A DNA stretch of 64,000 nucleotides from Methanosphaerula palustris E1-9c (lineage in GTDB: Archaea > Halobacteriota > Methanomicrobia > Methanomicrobiales > Methanospirillaceae). Every line of letters begins with the position of its first letter. Position 1 is the first letter of the stretch. The notes beneath the pieces are model-generated. The model had not been told where the DNA came from, ran no database searches, and saw nothing but the letters and a program-made list of their open reading frames with translations. The stretch covers positions 2,645,242 through 2,709,241 of the forward strand of contig NC_011832.1 in assembly GCF_000021965.1 (NCBI RefSeq). Reading direction: 5' to 3'. A program made the position numbers and the translations under genes. Below, piece after piece: positions 16,399 to 25,425 of this stretch.

Positions 16399-17743
16399 CC
16401 TCTTCCTCCATGAAGAGTTCGCGGGGAATACACTCAAGCATATCGGAGGCGATCAACCCTTCTCCTCTTTCTGCCGCAGCCCGTTCGCCTGCCCTCCCAT
16501 TCACATAGGCCGCCACCGTTGCTGCCTCGAATGGGGAGAGCCGGCAGAGGAGGGCCCCGGTGATCCCTGCCAGCAGGTCCCCGGTGCCGCCGACCGTCAT
16601 CGCCGGCGACCCGGTCCGGTTGAACCTGACCCGTTTCGCATCGGCGATCAGATCGATCGATCCCTTGAGGAGGATCGTCCCGTTCACGGCCGCAGCCGCG
16701 GCCCTGACCGCCCGTCCGCGCTCCCGAAGGGAGGACGGCGCTGGGGAGCCGTTCATCCGTGCAAACTCTCCACCGTGCGGGGTGTAGATCGTCTCCTCGG
16801 CCACCGGCAGTGGCAGCCTGATGGCATCGGCGTCGAATACCGCCTTTCTGCAGAGCGGCGCCAGATGGGTGATCACCAGCTGGGAGGAGGGGCCGATGCC
16901 GTTGCCGGCCACCACCACGTCGGCCCGTCTGACCTCCCCTTCGAGGGTGGCCAGGTGCGCCTCACTGATCGTCGCCCCTGCGAGCGGGATATGGATCAGG
17001 TCAGGATACTGCTGGGCGACCGGCGAGGCGACCCTGACAATATCGGCCCCTGCCCGCAGGGCTGCGAGGCCGGCCAGGTACGGCGCTCCCTGGTAGGGTC
17101 CGCCGCCAATCACCAGCACCTGCCCGCCGACCCCTTTATGGCTCGCGAACGGCCGCCGCTTCAGCACGGTCAGGTCGCCGGGGCCGATGCAGCACTCGGC
17201 CTCTATCGGGATCCCGATATCAGCCACCTCGGACCCTACCACCTTGGGGCGGTGGAATCCCAGGACCAGCGTGGGTCGGATCCCCGGCGTCGGCAGGTCG
17301 GCGGCGATGATCGGCACCCCGGCTCGGTTCGCCTCTTCGACACAGCCACTTAAAGGTTCGCGGAGTTCTCCCGACCCCCCGGTGCCGATCATCGCATCGA
17401 TGATCAGGTCGGCCCCGGAAAAGTGCCCGGCCAGGGCGGCCACGTCCCGGTCGGACCTGACCGGGCAGAGATGGACGGCCGCATGGGTGAGCAGCGCATG
17501 CTCGGCAGTCCAGGCGCTGGTCGCGTGGCCGCAATCCGGATAGATGACGGTCGTCTCGGCGGTCATCTGCAGGTACCGGGCGGCCACCAGCCCGTCCCCG
17601 CCATTGTTGCCCCTGCCGCAGAGGATCAGCACCGAACCGGGCGAGTACCTGAGCGCCACCTCGGCCAGGGCCCGCCCGGCACTCTCCATCATCTGCAGCA
17701 CGCCGAGCCCCAGCGCTGTTGCGTTCCGATCGACCGCCTTCAT
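16391..17743 (-). CDS. nnr: Bifunctional NAD(P)H-hydrate epimerase / ADP-dependent dehydratase
   Basis: Repairs hydrated NAD(P)H. Residues 1-190 are the epimerase (YjeF N-domain: '[15 protein letters not shown]', '[16 protein letters not shown]'); residues about 200-445 are the dehydratase ('[22 protein letters not shown]', '[10 protein letters not shown]', and '[15 protein letters not shown]' with the catalytic Asp). The ATG at 17743 has no ribosome binding site, and the family usually has about 10 more residues before 'MKAVDRNA'. The frame stays open upstream to a CTG at 17785 that has AAGGAGGAG 5-6 bases before it, which may be the true start. Confidence 0.92.
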   Translation of the reverse strand: MKAVDRNATALGLGVLQMMESAGRALAEVALRYSPGSVLILCGRGNNGGDGLVAARYLQMTAETTVIYPDCGHATSAWTAEHALLTHAAVHLCPVRSDRDVAALAGHFSGADLIIDAMIGTGGSGELREPLSGCVEEANRAGVPIIAADLPTPGIRPTLVLGFHRPKVVGSEVADIGIPIEAECCIGPGDLTVLKRRPFASHKGVGGQVLVIGGGPYQGAPYLAGLAALRAGADIVRVASPVAQQYPDLIHIPLAGATISEAHLATLEGEVRRADVVVAGNGIGPSSQLVITHLAPLCRKAVFDADAIRLPLPVAEETIYTPHGGEFARMNGSPAPSSLRERGRAVRAAAAAVNGTILLKGSIDLIADAKRVRFNRTGSPAMTVGGTGDLLAGITGALLCRLSPFEAATVAAYVNGRAGERAAAERGEGLIASDMLECIPRELFMEEEDA

Positions 17744-17823
17744 CCGCGCAGGGGTGATGATCCCGCGTTCAGCGAACTCTTTCAGTTTTATCTCCTCCTT
17801 CGCGCACTTTCTTGTGCATTGAG

Positions 17824-19239
17824 ATGCCAGTTATGATCAGGATGGGCTTTAATGATGATGTAACTGCAGCCGCAGAGCGGATCGCTGCTGCAGAGGAGGT
17901 GACCATCATCTCCCATATCGATGCCGACGGGATCACCAGCGAGGCGATCCTCGCCGAAGCGGTGCAACGAGCCGGGATCCCAGCCACCACACACTATATC
18001 CGGCAGCTTGATCCCCTGACGATCCGGACGGTGCCGGAGGACCGGTCGCTGAAGGTCTTTGTGGATCTCGGGGCCGGGCAGCAGAACCTGCTCGAGGAGC
18101 GGGGGCTCACGGTCGACGAGGTGCTGATCGCCGACCATCACGTGGCCCAGCCGGCCACCCTCCCGTACCAGCAGGTGAACGGGGTTCCGTACGGGCACAC
18201 CCGCCTTTCGGCGGCTGGAGTGGCCTACCTGATCGCAAAAGAGATGGACCGGAAGAACACCGACCTTGCCTCGGTCGCGGTGGTCGGGAATGTCGGGGAT
18301 ATGATGGCCCGCGAGACCCTCGGGTTGACGGGGATCGCACGGACGATCGTCGACGACGGGGTGGCCAACGGCTCGATCCGGGCGACGGCCAGGGATCTGA
18401 ACTGTTATGGAACCTCGACCAGGCCGATTCATGTCTGTCTCTCGTACAACGACGACCCCCTCCTCCCGGGGATCAGCAATGATATCAACGGATCGCTTCG
18501 CTTTCTGCAGAAGGTTGGGGTTCCGCTGAAGACCCGGGACGGGCGATGGCGGGTCTGGGAGGAGCTTGAGCCCGATGAAAAGCGGGCGATCACCAGTGCG
18601 CTGGTCCAGCAACTGCTCGCCCATGGCGAACCGGTCGACCGTCTCTTCGCCGAGACCTATGTCTTTCCGAACGAGGCGGCCAGGACGCCCCTCCGGAACG
18701 CCTCCGAGTTCGCGACGGTGCTGAACGCCTGCGGCCGCTGGGCTCGCCCACTGGTCGGGAGTGCGATCTGCAGGGGTGATCGCGGCACTCAGTACCGTGA
18801 GGCCGAGTATATGCTGAACAACCACCGGACGATCATCCGCGAGCTGCTCACGTATATCATTGAGACCGGGGTGACCGAGCTCTCCCACCTGCAGTACCTG
18901 CATGTCGGGGACCGGTTCCCCGATACGATCGTCGGGATAGGGGCTGGGATGGCACTATCCAAGTTGAACTGGCGGAAGCCAATCCTGATCATGTGCACCC
19001 TGCCCGACGACCCGACCCTGACGAAGGTCTCGATGCGGACCAACGAATGGGCGGTCAGGCAGGGTGTCGACCTGCAGGCGGTGCTGACCGCGGCATCAGC
19101 GACGATCGGAGGGGCCGGCGGGGGCCACCCGATCGCAGCAGGGGCATTCATCCCGCACGATGTTGAAGAGGAGTTTGTTTATTGTGTCAACCGATTGCTC
19201 GGAGAACAGTTCGCTGTTCCGGATCAGAACCATCGCTGA
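17824..19239 (+). CDS. DHH-family RecJ-like phosphoesterase
   Basis: An archaeal RecJ-like protein of about 471 residues. The DHH domain has 'ISHIDADGITSEAI' (motif I), 'VDLGAGQ' (motif II), 'IADHHVAQ' (DHH motif III) and 'NVGDMMARETLG' (motif IV). The DHHA1 domain at the C-terminus ends in 'GGAGGGHPIAAGAF'. Family members are single-strand exonucleases, including GINS-associated nuclease of the archaeal replisome; which branch this one is I cannot tell. Several ATG codons at 17824, 17833 and 17842 could be the start. The end overlaps the next gene. Confidence 0.87.
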   Translation: MPVMIRMGFNDDVTAAAERIAAAEEVTIISHIDADGITSEAILAEAVQRAGIPATTHYIRQLDPLTIRTVPEDRSLKVFVDLGAGQQNLLEERGLTVDEVLIADHHVAQPATLPYQQVNGVPYGHTRLSAAGVAYLIAKEMDRKNTDLASVAVVGNVGDMMARETLGLTGIARTIVDDGVANGSIRATARDLNCYGTSTRPIHVCLSYNDDPLLPGISNDINGSLRFLQKVGVPLKTRDGRWRVWEELEPDEKRAITSALVQQLLAHGEPVDRLFAETYVFPNEAARTPLRNASEFATVLNACGRWARPLVGSAICRGDRGTQYREAEYMLNNHRTIIRELLTYIIETGVTELSHLQYLHVGDRFPDTIVGIGAGMALSKLNWRKPILIMCTLPDDPTLTKVSMRTNEWAVRQGVDLQAVLTAASATIGGAGGGHPIAAGAFIPHDVEEEFVYCVNRLLGEQFAVPDQNHR

Positions 19240-19663
19240 GTACCAGTTCGGCAGAGGAGCAGGGGAAGCCCTCTTTCCGGAGGGGTGTACGTTTCAGTAT
19301 TCGACCACCGGCAGGATCCGGCATGCTCTGTACGGAAAGGACCGGCTCGCCACCATTCGCGCGCAGGACGGGCGGCTCACGCTCGGGATCAGAGGGGCTG
19401 AACGGCTCCATGAGAGCCTCCCGCCCGACAGGTACCGGGTAGTGATCGCAGCCGATGTGCTGGAGTTCGTCTCTGCCGGGAAGAATGCGTTCGCCCGGCA
19501 TGTGATCCGCGCAGATCCTGGGATCCGCGGGGGTGACGAGGTGCTGGTCGTGGACGAGGAAGGACAGCTGGTCGCGACCGGCACCGCAATGCTCTCCGGT
19601 TTCGAGATGATGGAATTTAAGTATGGGGTTGCGGTAAAAGTTAGGGCAGGAAAGGTGAACTGA
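19184..19663 (+). CDS. PUA-domain protein
   Basis: The protein, about 159 residues from the GTG start at 19184, has an N-terminal pre-PUA region ('FRIRTIAEYQFGRGAG') and a C-terminal PUA domain (about residues 85-155, 'VSAGKNAFARHVIRAD' and 'GGDEVLVVDEEGQLVATGTA'). Archaeal proteins of this kind are often labelled uncharacterised PUA proteins or related to archaeosine transglycosylase PUA domains. It probably binds RNA, perhaps tRNA. The start overlaps the RecJ-like gene by 56 bases; GAAGAGGAG lies about 13 bases upstream. An earlier TTG at 19160 is also possible. Confidence 0.75.
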   Translation: MSTDCSENSSLFRIRTIAEYQFGRGAGEALFPEGCTFQYSTTGRIRHALYGKDRLATIRAQDGRLTLGIRGAERLHESLPPDRYRVVIAADVLEFVSAGKNAFARHVIRADPGIRGGDEVLVVDEEGQLVATGTAMLSGFEMMEFKYGVAVKVRAGKVN

Positions 19664-20007
19664 TGTTACCAGGGAATATTAATCCAAAGCAGATGAAGGC
19701 GATGATGAAGAAGATGGGTATGCAGATCGACCCCATCGAGAATGTCGAGAAGATCGTGATCACGACCCCTGAAGGGACCTACACCTTCGATGAGGCCGAG
19801 GTGGTCGGGATGACGATGCAGGGGGTCACCACCTATCAGGTGACCGGGACGCCCCGGTTCGATGCGGCAACGCCGGCGATCCCCGAGGAGGACGTCGCCA
19901 TGGTGCAGGAGCAGACCGGAGCCTCTGAGCAGGCCTCCCGGGATGCGCTTGCAGCGACCAGGGGTGACATCGCTGAGGCGATCCTGAGGCTCGCTTCACA
20001 TGATTGA
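19663..20007 (+). CDS. nac: Nascent polypeptide-associated complex protein
   Basis: The 114-residue archaeal NAC forms homodimers at the ribosomal tunnel exit. The N-terminus 'NPKQMKAMMKKMGMQ' and the NAC domain (about residues 25-70, 'EKIVITTPEGTYTFDEAEV') are followed by a C-terminal UBA domain (about residues 78-113, 'VAMVQEQTGASEQASRDAL'). Length is normal. Start overlaps the PUA gene stop by one base; end overlaps trmI by 8. Confidence 0.93.
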   Translation: MLPGNINPKQMKAMMKKMGMQIDPIENVEKIVITTPEGTYTFDEAEVVGMTMQGVTTYQVTGTPRFDAATPAIPEEDVAMVQEQTGASEQASRDALAATRGDIAEAILRLASHD

Positions 20008-20725
20008 GGCCGGCGATCGTGTACTGCTGATTGGGAACAGCAGAGCCTATTACGTGACTGCTGGCGAGGGGATGCTCAGCACGGACCTGGGTATGATCCC
20101 TCTCTCTGACCTCATCGGCAGGGAGGGCGGGGACCAGGTCGTCACCCACCTCGGCACCGGGTTCTCTGTACGGATTCCGCGGCCGACAGACTTCTTCGTC
20201 CATGCCAAGCGGAGCGGAGCCCCGATGCACCCCAAGGACATCGGGTCTGTGATCGCCTATACCGGGATGAACAAGAAGGATCATGTGCTAGATGCTGGGA
20301 CCGGTTCCGGGGTGGCGGCGATCTTCTTCGGTTCGATCGCAGCGTCCGTGACCACCTATGAACAGCGGCCCGAGTTCGCGAAGCTGGCCGAGAAGAACCT
20401 CCAGGACGCGGCCCTGGACAATGTGACGGTTGTAGCCGCGGACATGCTGACCGCGACCGGCACCTATGATGTGATCAACCTCGACATGCAGATCACGCCG
20501 GAGCATATCCAGCACGCCGCGACGCTGCTGAAGCCCGGCGGGTACCTGGCCTGTTATACCCCGTTCCTGGAACATCTTTTTCTGGTATTGGATACGGCGA
20601 AGAACCTCTTCTCCGAGGTTGTGACGCACGAACTAATCGAACGGGAGATGACCCGGACCGACCGGGGCACGCGACCGTCGACCCGGGTCTGTCATACCGG
20701 GTACATCACCATAGCACGGCGATAA
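20000..20725 (+). CDS. trmI: tRNA (adenine-N1)-methyltransferase TrmI
   Basis: A 241-residue SAM-dependent methyltransferase. N-terminal beta domain carries 'DFFVHAKRSGAPMHPKDIG', the typical TrmI signature; the Rossmann domain has motif I 'VLDAGTGSGVAAIFFG' and 'TYEQRPEFAKLAEKNL' (acidic loop). Archaeal TrmI methylates N1 of A57/A58 in the T-loop. It is in a plus-strand cluster with nac and pyrB, with 8-base overlap with nac and 1-base gap to pyrB. Confidence 0.9.
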   Translation: MIEAGDRVLLIGNSRAYYVTAGEGMLSTDLGMIPLSDLIGREGGDQVVTHLGTGFSVRIPRPTDFFVHAKRSGAPMHPKDIGSVIAYTGMNKKDHVLDAGTGSGVAAIFFGSIAASVTTYEQRPEFAKLAEKNLQDAALDNVTVVAADMLTATGTYDVINLDMQITPEHIQHAATLLKPGGYLACYTPFLEHLFLVLDTAKNLFSEVVTHELIEREMTRTDRGTRPSTRVCHTGYITIARR

Positions 20726-20726
20726 C

Positions 20727-21623
20727 ATGAAGGATTTTATCTCAATTCGGGACTTTGACCGGGCTGCGATCGACCGGTTGATTGCAGAGGCCGAGAGGAT
20801 CGATCACCATCAATACGATCCCCTAGAAATGAAAGGAAAGATCCTGGCCCTCCTCTTCTTTGAGCCGTCGACCCGGACCAGGATGTCGTTCGAGGCCGCG
20901 ATGGCCAGGCTCGGGGGGACGTCCCTGACGCTCAGTTCGTTCGAGGCATCGTCGATGGCCAAGGGGGAGACGCTGGCCGATACGATCCGGGTGGTCAGCG
21001 GCTATGTGGACGCGATCGTCCTCCGCCACCCCCGTGAAGGGGCAGCCAGGCTGGCGAGCGAGGTCTCGTCGGTGCCTGTGATCAATGCCGGTGATGGTGC
21101 TGGACAGCATCCCTCTCAGACGCTGCTCGATCTCTATACGATCCGACAGTCGATGCCGATCGATGGGATCAACATCGGGCTGCTCGGGGACCTGAGGTAT
21201 GGCAGGACTACCCACTCGCTCACCTACGCACTCTCCCTGTACGATGCTGTGATCCACACGGTTGCCCCTGCAGGGCTGAATCTCCCATCCGGGCTGGTGC
21301 ACGAACTACGGGAGCTTGGCACCGAGGTGATCGAGCACGAACAGATCGAGGATGTGATCAAGGAACTCGACGTGCTCTATGTGACCAGGATCCAGCGGGA
21401 ACGATTCCCCGACACGGCTTCGTACTTCAACGTCGCCTCCAGTTACCGGATCACGCCGGAGCTGCTCAGGGGGACGAAGGAGCACATGGTCGTCCTCCAC
21501 CCGCTCCCCCGCGTCGACGAGATCGACCCGCGTGTAGATAAAATGAAGAATGCCCGATACTTCGAGCAGTCGCACAACGGGGTGCCGGTCAGGATGGCCA
21601 TGCTCAAGCAGGTGATCGCATGA
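20727..21623 (+). CDS. pyrB: Aspartate carbamoyltransferase catalytic subunit
   Basis: Makes N-carbamoyl-aspartate in pyrimidine synthesis. 298 residues, normal length. The carbamoyl-phosphate site 'FFEPSTRTRMSFE' is at about residues 48-60; 'HPREGAARLA', 'GDGAGQHPSQTLLDLYTI' and 'HPLPRVDEI' (aspartate site) are present. It is followed by pyrI with a 4-base overlap, so a dodecameric, allosteric enzyme of the E. coli type is expected. Confidence 0.97.
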   Translation: MKDFISIRDFDRAAIDRLIAEAERIDHHQYDPLEMKGKILALLFFEPSTRTRMSFEAAMARLGGTSLTLSSFEASSMAKGETLADTIRVVSGYVDAIVLRHPREGAARLASEVSSVPVINAGDGAGQHPSQTLLDLYTIRQSMPIDGINIGLLGDLRYGRTTHSLTYALSLYDAVIHTVAPAGLNLPSGLVHELRELGTEVIEHEQIEDVIKELDVLYVTRIQRERFPDTASYFNVASSYRITPELLRGTKEHMVVLHPLPRVDEIDPRVDKMKNARYFEQSHNGVPVRMAMLKQVIA

Positions 21624-22087
21624 CCGACGAGGGCCTCACCGAAGGGCTGCTGATCAGCCCGATCCGGAACGGCACGGTGATCGACCATATCAAGGGCGGC
21701 GAAGGGCTGAACGTGCTTCGGATCCTCGGACTCACCGGTACCTGCACCGTCTCGCTCTCGGTGGCCACCAATGTGACGAGCCGGCAGATGGGGAGGAAGG
21801 ACATCGTGAAGATCGAGAACCGGGAACTCCTCAAGGAGGAGGTGGACCGGATCGCGCTGATCGCGCCGCAGTCCTCGATCAACATCATCCGGGAGTTCCG
21901 AGTCTTTGATAAGAAGGGGGTCGATATCCCCAACCAGATCTGCGGGGTTATCCGGTGCCCGAACCCCGGATGCATCACCAACACCAACGAACCGGTCACC
22001 AGCCGATTCACCATCCAGCAGTCAGGGCTGCGATGCCATTACTGCGACTGGCTGATCACGAAGGACATCGCGTCCCATATCATCTGA
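21620..22087 (+). CDS. pyrI: Aspartate carbamoyltransferase regulatory subunit
   Basis: A 155-residue regulatory chain. The N-terminal nucleotide-binding domain includes 'ISPIRNGTVIDHI' and 'GRKDIVKIENREL'; the C-terminal zinc domain has four cysteines (C-X4-C then C-X4-C type: 'VIRCPNPGCI' and 'LRCHYCDWL'). It binds NTP effectors and docks pyrB trimers. Overlaps pyrB by 4 bases and ends 4 bases before the convergent coaD. Confidence 0.96.
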   Translation: MTDEGLTEGLLISPIRNGTVIDHIKGGEGLNVLRILGLTGTCTVSLSVATNVTSRQMGRKDIVKIENRELLKEEVDRIALIAPQSSINIIREFRVFDKKGVDIPNQICGVIRCPNPGCITNTNEPVTSRFTIQQSGLRCHYCDWLITKDIASHII

Positions 22088-22091
22088 TCGA

Positions 22092-22550
22092 TCATCCGAT
22101 CACACGGCCATGCGGGTCGATCTCGCCGCGGTAGATCCGGGTCGACGAGATCCACCGACCGTCATCGGCCAGCACGCAGGTGATCTGGTGGATGTCGACC
22201 TTCCGCCGCCCCTCTTTTCGCCGGAGCGTATTGATCTCCATCGCCACAGGGAGCGTCTCTTCACTGACGATCAGGGCATCGAAGTCGATCTTCAGGGCCG
22301 ACCCGAACCGGTCCTCAAGCGGCTCCACCGACCATGCCGCCTGGAACCCTGACTCCTCGATGAACCGGGTCAGTTCCTCCTTCCGCTTCTCATATGGCCT
22401 GACCGGATGGACCTTTTGCGAAGCGAACCGGTCTGATGTGAGGCCGATGATCACAGTTCCCTTCGGCCCGGCGAGTTGAAACGATCTGGAAAGCAGCCGT
22501 TTATGCCCGTCGTGGAGGGGATCGAAGGTGCCCCCTACCATAATCTTCAT
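22092..22550 (-). CDS. coaD: Phosphopantetheine adenylyltransferase, archaeal type
   Basis: The start 'MKIMVGGTFDPLHDGHKRLL' gives 152 residues. 'GTFDPLHDGHKRLL' is the nucleotidyltransferase HxGH-containing motif and 'WISSTRIYRGEID' the ISSTxI motif. It transfers AMP to 4'-phosphopantetheine in CoA synthesis. The archaeal branch lacks close similarity to bacterial CoaD but has the same fold. Convergent with pyrI; divergent from the carbonic anhydrase gene, with a 31-bp shared promoter gap containing an AT-rich box (22557-22578). Confidence 0.9.
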   Translation of the reverse strand: MKIMVGGTFDPLHDGHKRLLSRSFQLAGPKGTVIIGLTSDRFASQKVHPVRPYEKRKEELTRFIEESGFQAAWSVEPLEDRFGSALKIDFDALIVSEETLPVAMEINTLRRKEGRRKVDIHQITCVLADDGRWISSTRIYRGEIDPHGRVIG

Positions 22551-22581
22551 AGCGTCTGGATTGTTAATTTCTAATGTTATT

Positions 22582-23103
22582 ATGCATACTGGTACAGTGA
22601 CCGGATCAGAGGTCTTTGTCGCGAGGAATGCGACCGTCATCGGGGACGTGGTGATCGGCGATCATGCAGGGATCTGGTTTGGTGCCGTGATCAGGGCTGA
22701 CAAGGATAGTATCACGATCGGCAGTCACTCGAACATCCAGGACAACGCCGTCGTCCATACGAGCCGTGGCCACCCGGTCAGGATTGGGAACCAGGTCTCG
22801 GTCGGCCATGGAGCGATCCTGCACGGGTGCACCGTTGAGGACCAGGTGCTGGTGGGGATGGGGGCGATCGTGCTGAACGGAGCGGTGATTGGCAGCGGTT
22901 CTATCATTGGCGCTGGCGCCGTGGTGACCGAAGGAAAGCAGATCCCGCCCGGTTCGATGGTGCTCGGGGTGCCGGGCAAGGTGATCAAGGAGACGACTCC
23001 TCTACAGCAGGAGGAGATCGTGAAGAACGCTGAGAGTTATACCGTGCTCGCAGAAGAGTATATCAATGCCGGGGAGCATGCACAGGAGTATACCCATGCG
23101 TGA
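22582..23103 (+). CDS. Gamma-class carbonic anhydrase family protein
   Basis: A left-handed beta-helix protein of 173 residues from 'MHTGTVTGSEVF', built from hexapeptide repeats ('ATVIGDVVIGDHAG', 'ITIGSHSNIQDNAV'). Zinc-ligand histidines lie in 'VVHTSRGHP' and 'VGHGAILHGC', as in CamH-type gamma carbonic anhydrases. The acidic loop with Glu62 of Cam is missing, as in CamH. Probable function is CO2/bicarbonate interconversion, useful to a CO2-reducing methanogen. Its end overlaps the HdrA-like gene by 8 bases. Confidence 0.85.
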   Translation: MHTGTVTGSEVFVARNATVIGDVVIGDHAGIWFGAVIRADKDSITIGSHSNIQDNAVVHTSRGHPVRIGNQVSVGHGAILHGCTVEDQVLVGMGAIVLNGAVIGSGSIIGAGAVVTEGKQIPPGSMVLGVPGKVIKETTPLQQEEIVKNAESYTVLAEEYINAGEHAQEYTHA

Positions 23104-24370
23104 AGTCGCCGTCATCGGGGCTGGGGTGGCCGGGATTCAGGCCGCCCTCGATATCGCGAATCATCAGGTTCACGTCCATCTGATCGAGCGGGAGCCCTCG
23201 ATCGGCGGGCATATGGCGCAGCTCGACAAGACCTTCCCGACCAACGACTGCTCGATGTGTATCCTCTCCCCAAAGATGGTCGAGGTGGGCCGCCACCCCT
23301 GGATCACCCTCCACACCTGTACCGAGGTGACCGCCATCGAGGGGGAGGTCGGGGACTTTTCGGTCACCCTTCAGACCAACCCCCGATTCATCGACCCAGA
23401 TCTCTGCAATGGCTGTGGCGACTGCGAGGAGGTCTGCCCGGTCGAGGTCTACAACCGGTTCGATGCAGGGATCGGGGTCCGGAAGGCGATCTACAAGCCG
23501 CATGCCCAGGTGGTCCCGAACATCATGATCAAGGACCCGGACCACTGCATCGAGTGCGGGCTCTGCTATGATATCTGCGGCAGAAACGCGGTTCTGCGGG
23601 AGCAGTCTCCCGTGGAGACGACGGTCCATGTCGCGAGCGTCGTGATCACCACAGGATACCAGGTCTTTGATCCAACAAAAAAACCACAGTACGGCTACGG
23701 GCTCGTCCCTGACGTGATCACCAGCCTGGAACTGGAACGGATGATCAACGCCGGCGGGCCGACGAGCGGGGAGGTACGGCGGGTCAGTGATGGCCAGTCA
23801 CCCCGCTCGATCGTCTTCATCCAGTGCGTCGGTTCACGGGATCTGCAGGTGAACCGGCCGTACTGCTCGTGTGTCTGCTGCATGGCGGCGATCAAGAACT
23901 CGTTGCTGATCCGGGAGAAGCACCCTGAGATCGAGGTCGCGATCTGTTACATGGACATCCGGGCATATGGCAAGGGCTACCAGGAGTTCTATCAGCGGGC
24001 ACAGGATCTCGGGGTCCGATTCGTCCGTGGGATGCCAGGCGCTGTCATCGACAGTACCGGCCCGATGGAACTGCAGGTCGAGGATACGCTCTCAGGCGAG
24101 TTGCTCCAGCTCCATCCCGACCTTGTCGTTCTCTCGGTCGGAATGGAGCCTGCCAGTGATCCTGCGGTGGTTGCCGCCCGGTTCGGTCTTACCTGTGAAG
24201 AGAGTGGGTTCCTTGAGGGGGCACACGCGGCTATGAACACCGTCGGCACCATCCGGCCCGGGATCTACATCGCCGGGACCGCGACGGCGCCCAAGGATAT
24301 TCCTGACTGCGTGACCCAGGGTCAGGCCGCCGCGATGCGGGCCTATACCGACGCGATCAGGGTGAACTAA
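23096..24370 (+). CDS. HdrA-like FAD and iron-sulfur protein, short form
   Basis: A 424-residue protein related to heterodisulfide reductase subunit A. It has an FAD-binding motif 'GAGVAGIQAALDIA' (residues 8-21), the N-terminal cluster-region signature 'NDCSMCILSPKMVEVGRHP', two 4Fe-4S motifs ('CNGCGDCEEVCP' and 'CIECGLCYDICG') and the distinctive 'CVGSRDLQVNRPYCSCVCCM'. Full-length HdrA has about 650 residues; the C-terminal ferredoxin region is missing here. It is not next to hdrBC or mvhD. It may be an alternative electron-transfer flavoprotein. The start overlaps the carbonic anhydrase gene and mtnA follows immediately. Confidence 0.88.
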   Translation: MREVAVIGAGVAGIQAALDIANHQVHVHLIEREPSIGGHMAQLDKTFPTNDCSMCILSPKMVEVGRHPWITLHTCTEVTAIEGEVGDFSVTLQTNPRFIDPDLCNGCGDCEEVCPVEVYNRFDAGIGVRKAIYKPHAQVVPNIMIKDPDHCIECGLCYDICGRNAVLREQSPVETTVHVASVVITTGYQVFDPTKKPQYGYGLVPDVITSLELERMINAGGPTSGEVRRVSDGQSPRSIVFIQCVGSRDLQVNRPYCSCVCCMAAIKNSLLIREKHPEIEVAICYMDIRAYGKGYQEFYQRAQDLGVRFVRGMPGAVIDSTGPMELQVEDTLSGELLQLHPDLVVLSVGMEPASDPAVVAARFGLTCEESGFLEGAHAAMNTVGTIRPGIYIAGTATAPKDIPDCVTQGQAAAMRAYTDAIRVN

Positions 24371-25423
24371 ATGGATGAGATCAGGACCCTCTGGTGGGAT
24401 CGCCCGTCAGGGGATCTCCGGTACATCGATCAGACTTTGTTGCCAGGAGAGTACAGAATCAGGCCCTGTGCCGATCCCGAAAACCTCGTCCTTGCGATCA
24501 AAACCCTTGCGATCCGTGGTGCGCCGGCGCTCGGCGTGGCCGGAGCCTATGGGGTAGCCCTGGTGGCAAAGGCCTGCCGGGCGCTGGGCCATGACGAGGC
24601 CCTTTCAAGGATCATCGCAGGTGCCGCCGGCGTGGCCAGTGCCCGTCCGACGGCTGTGAACCTCTCCTGGGGAGTTGGGCAGGTGCTCTCCCAACTCGAA
24701 ATGGTGGCTGGTGGGGACGGGGCTGACCTCTACCTGGCCGCGATCAGCGCGGCCGATAAGGTCGCCTCGGCAGACCTGCAAACCTGCAAGGATCTCGGGG
24801 GATGCGGGGCGACCCTTCTTCCTGGTCACTGCACGGTGCTGACCCACTGCAATGCCGGGGCTCTGGCCTGCAGTGGATGGGGGACGGCGCTCGGGGTGGT
24901 CAGGTCTGCAGTGACGGCCGGCAAACAGGTGCAGGTGATCGCCTGCGAAACCAGGCCCCTGTTGCAGGGGGCCCGGCTGACCGCCTGGGAACTGGCCAGG
25001 GACCATATCCCTGTGACAGTGATCCCTGACAGCGCTGCGGCTTATCTGATGGCACGCGGGGAGATCGATGCGGTGATCGTCGGGGCGGACCGGATCACCT
25101 CTGACGCGGTCTTCAACAAGATTGGTACCTATTCGCATGCGGTGAACGCCCGGCATCATGGAATTCCCTTCTATGTCGCGGCCCCGGCCTCGACCTTTGA
25201 TTGGCAGTTATCAGCCTGCTCGGTCGTCGTCGAGGAGCGGAGGCGGGACGAGGTGACCGGTTTCTTCGGCAGGGAGACAGTCCCAGCCAGCGTCCCGGTC
25301 AGAAACTACGCCTTCGATCAGACCCCGCTCGACCTGGTCACGGCCATCATCACCGAACACGGGGTCTTCTCGCTGCCAGGGGATGCAGAGAAGATGAGAG
25401 CGGCGACAGGCGGGCGGTCCTGA
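24371..25423 (+). CDS. mtnA: S-methyl-5-thioribose-1-phosphate isomerase
   Basis: Isomerises methylthioribose-1-phosphate to the ribulose form in methionine salvage; archaeal members may also act on 5'-deoxyribose-like substrates. 350 residues, usual length. Signature 'IRGAPALGVAGAYGVAL' (about residues 49-65), catalytic Cys in 'THCNAGALACSGWGTALG' and Asp in 'VGADRITSDAVFNKIGTY'. The related ribose-1,5-bisphosphate isomerase is shorter and lacks this pattern. Directly follows the HdrA-like gene and precedes the DUF116 gene. Confidence 0.92.
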   Translation: MDEIRTLWWDRPSGDLRYIDQTLLPGEYRIRPCADPENLVLAIKTLAIRGAPALGVAGAYGVALVAKACRALGHDEALSRIIAGAAGVASARPTAVNLSWGVGQVLSQLEMVAGGDGADLYLAAISAADKVASADLQTCKDLGGCGATLLPGHCTVLTHCNAGALACSGWGTALGVVRSAVTAGKQVQVIACETRPLLQGARLTAWELARDHIPVTVIPDSAAAYLMARGEIDAVIVGADRITSDAVFNKIGTYSHAVNARHHGIPFYVAAPASTFDWQLSACSVVVEERRRDEVTGFFGRETVPASVPVRNYAFDQTPLDLVTAIITEHGVFSLPGDAEKMRAATGGRS

Positions 25424-25425
25424 TC

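Noticed and set aside
15851-17353. 500-residue open frame on the plus strand
   Set aside because: It lies antisense to moaC and the NAD(P)HX repair gene, both with full motifs. The translation is rich in Arg, Pro, Gly without domains, as expected for shadow frames in GC-rich DNA.
17788-18903. 371-residue open frame on the minus strand
   Set aside because: Antisense to the RecJ-like gene; shadow frame.
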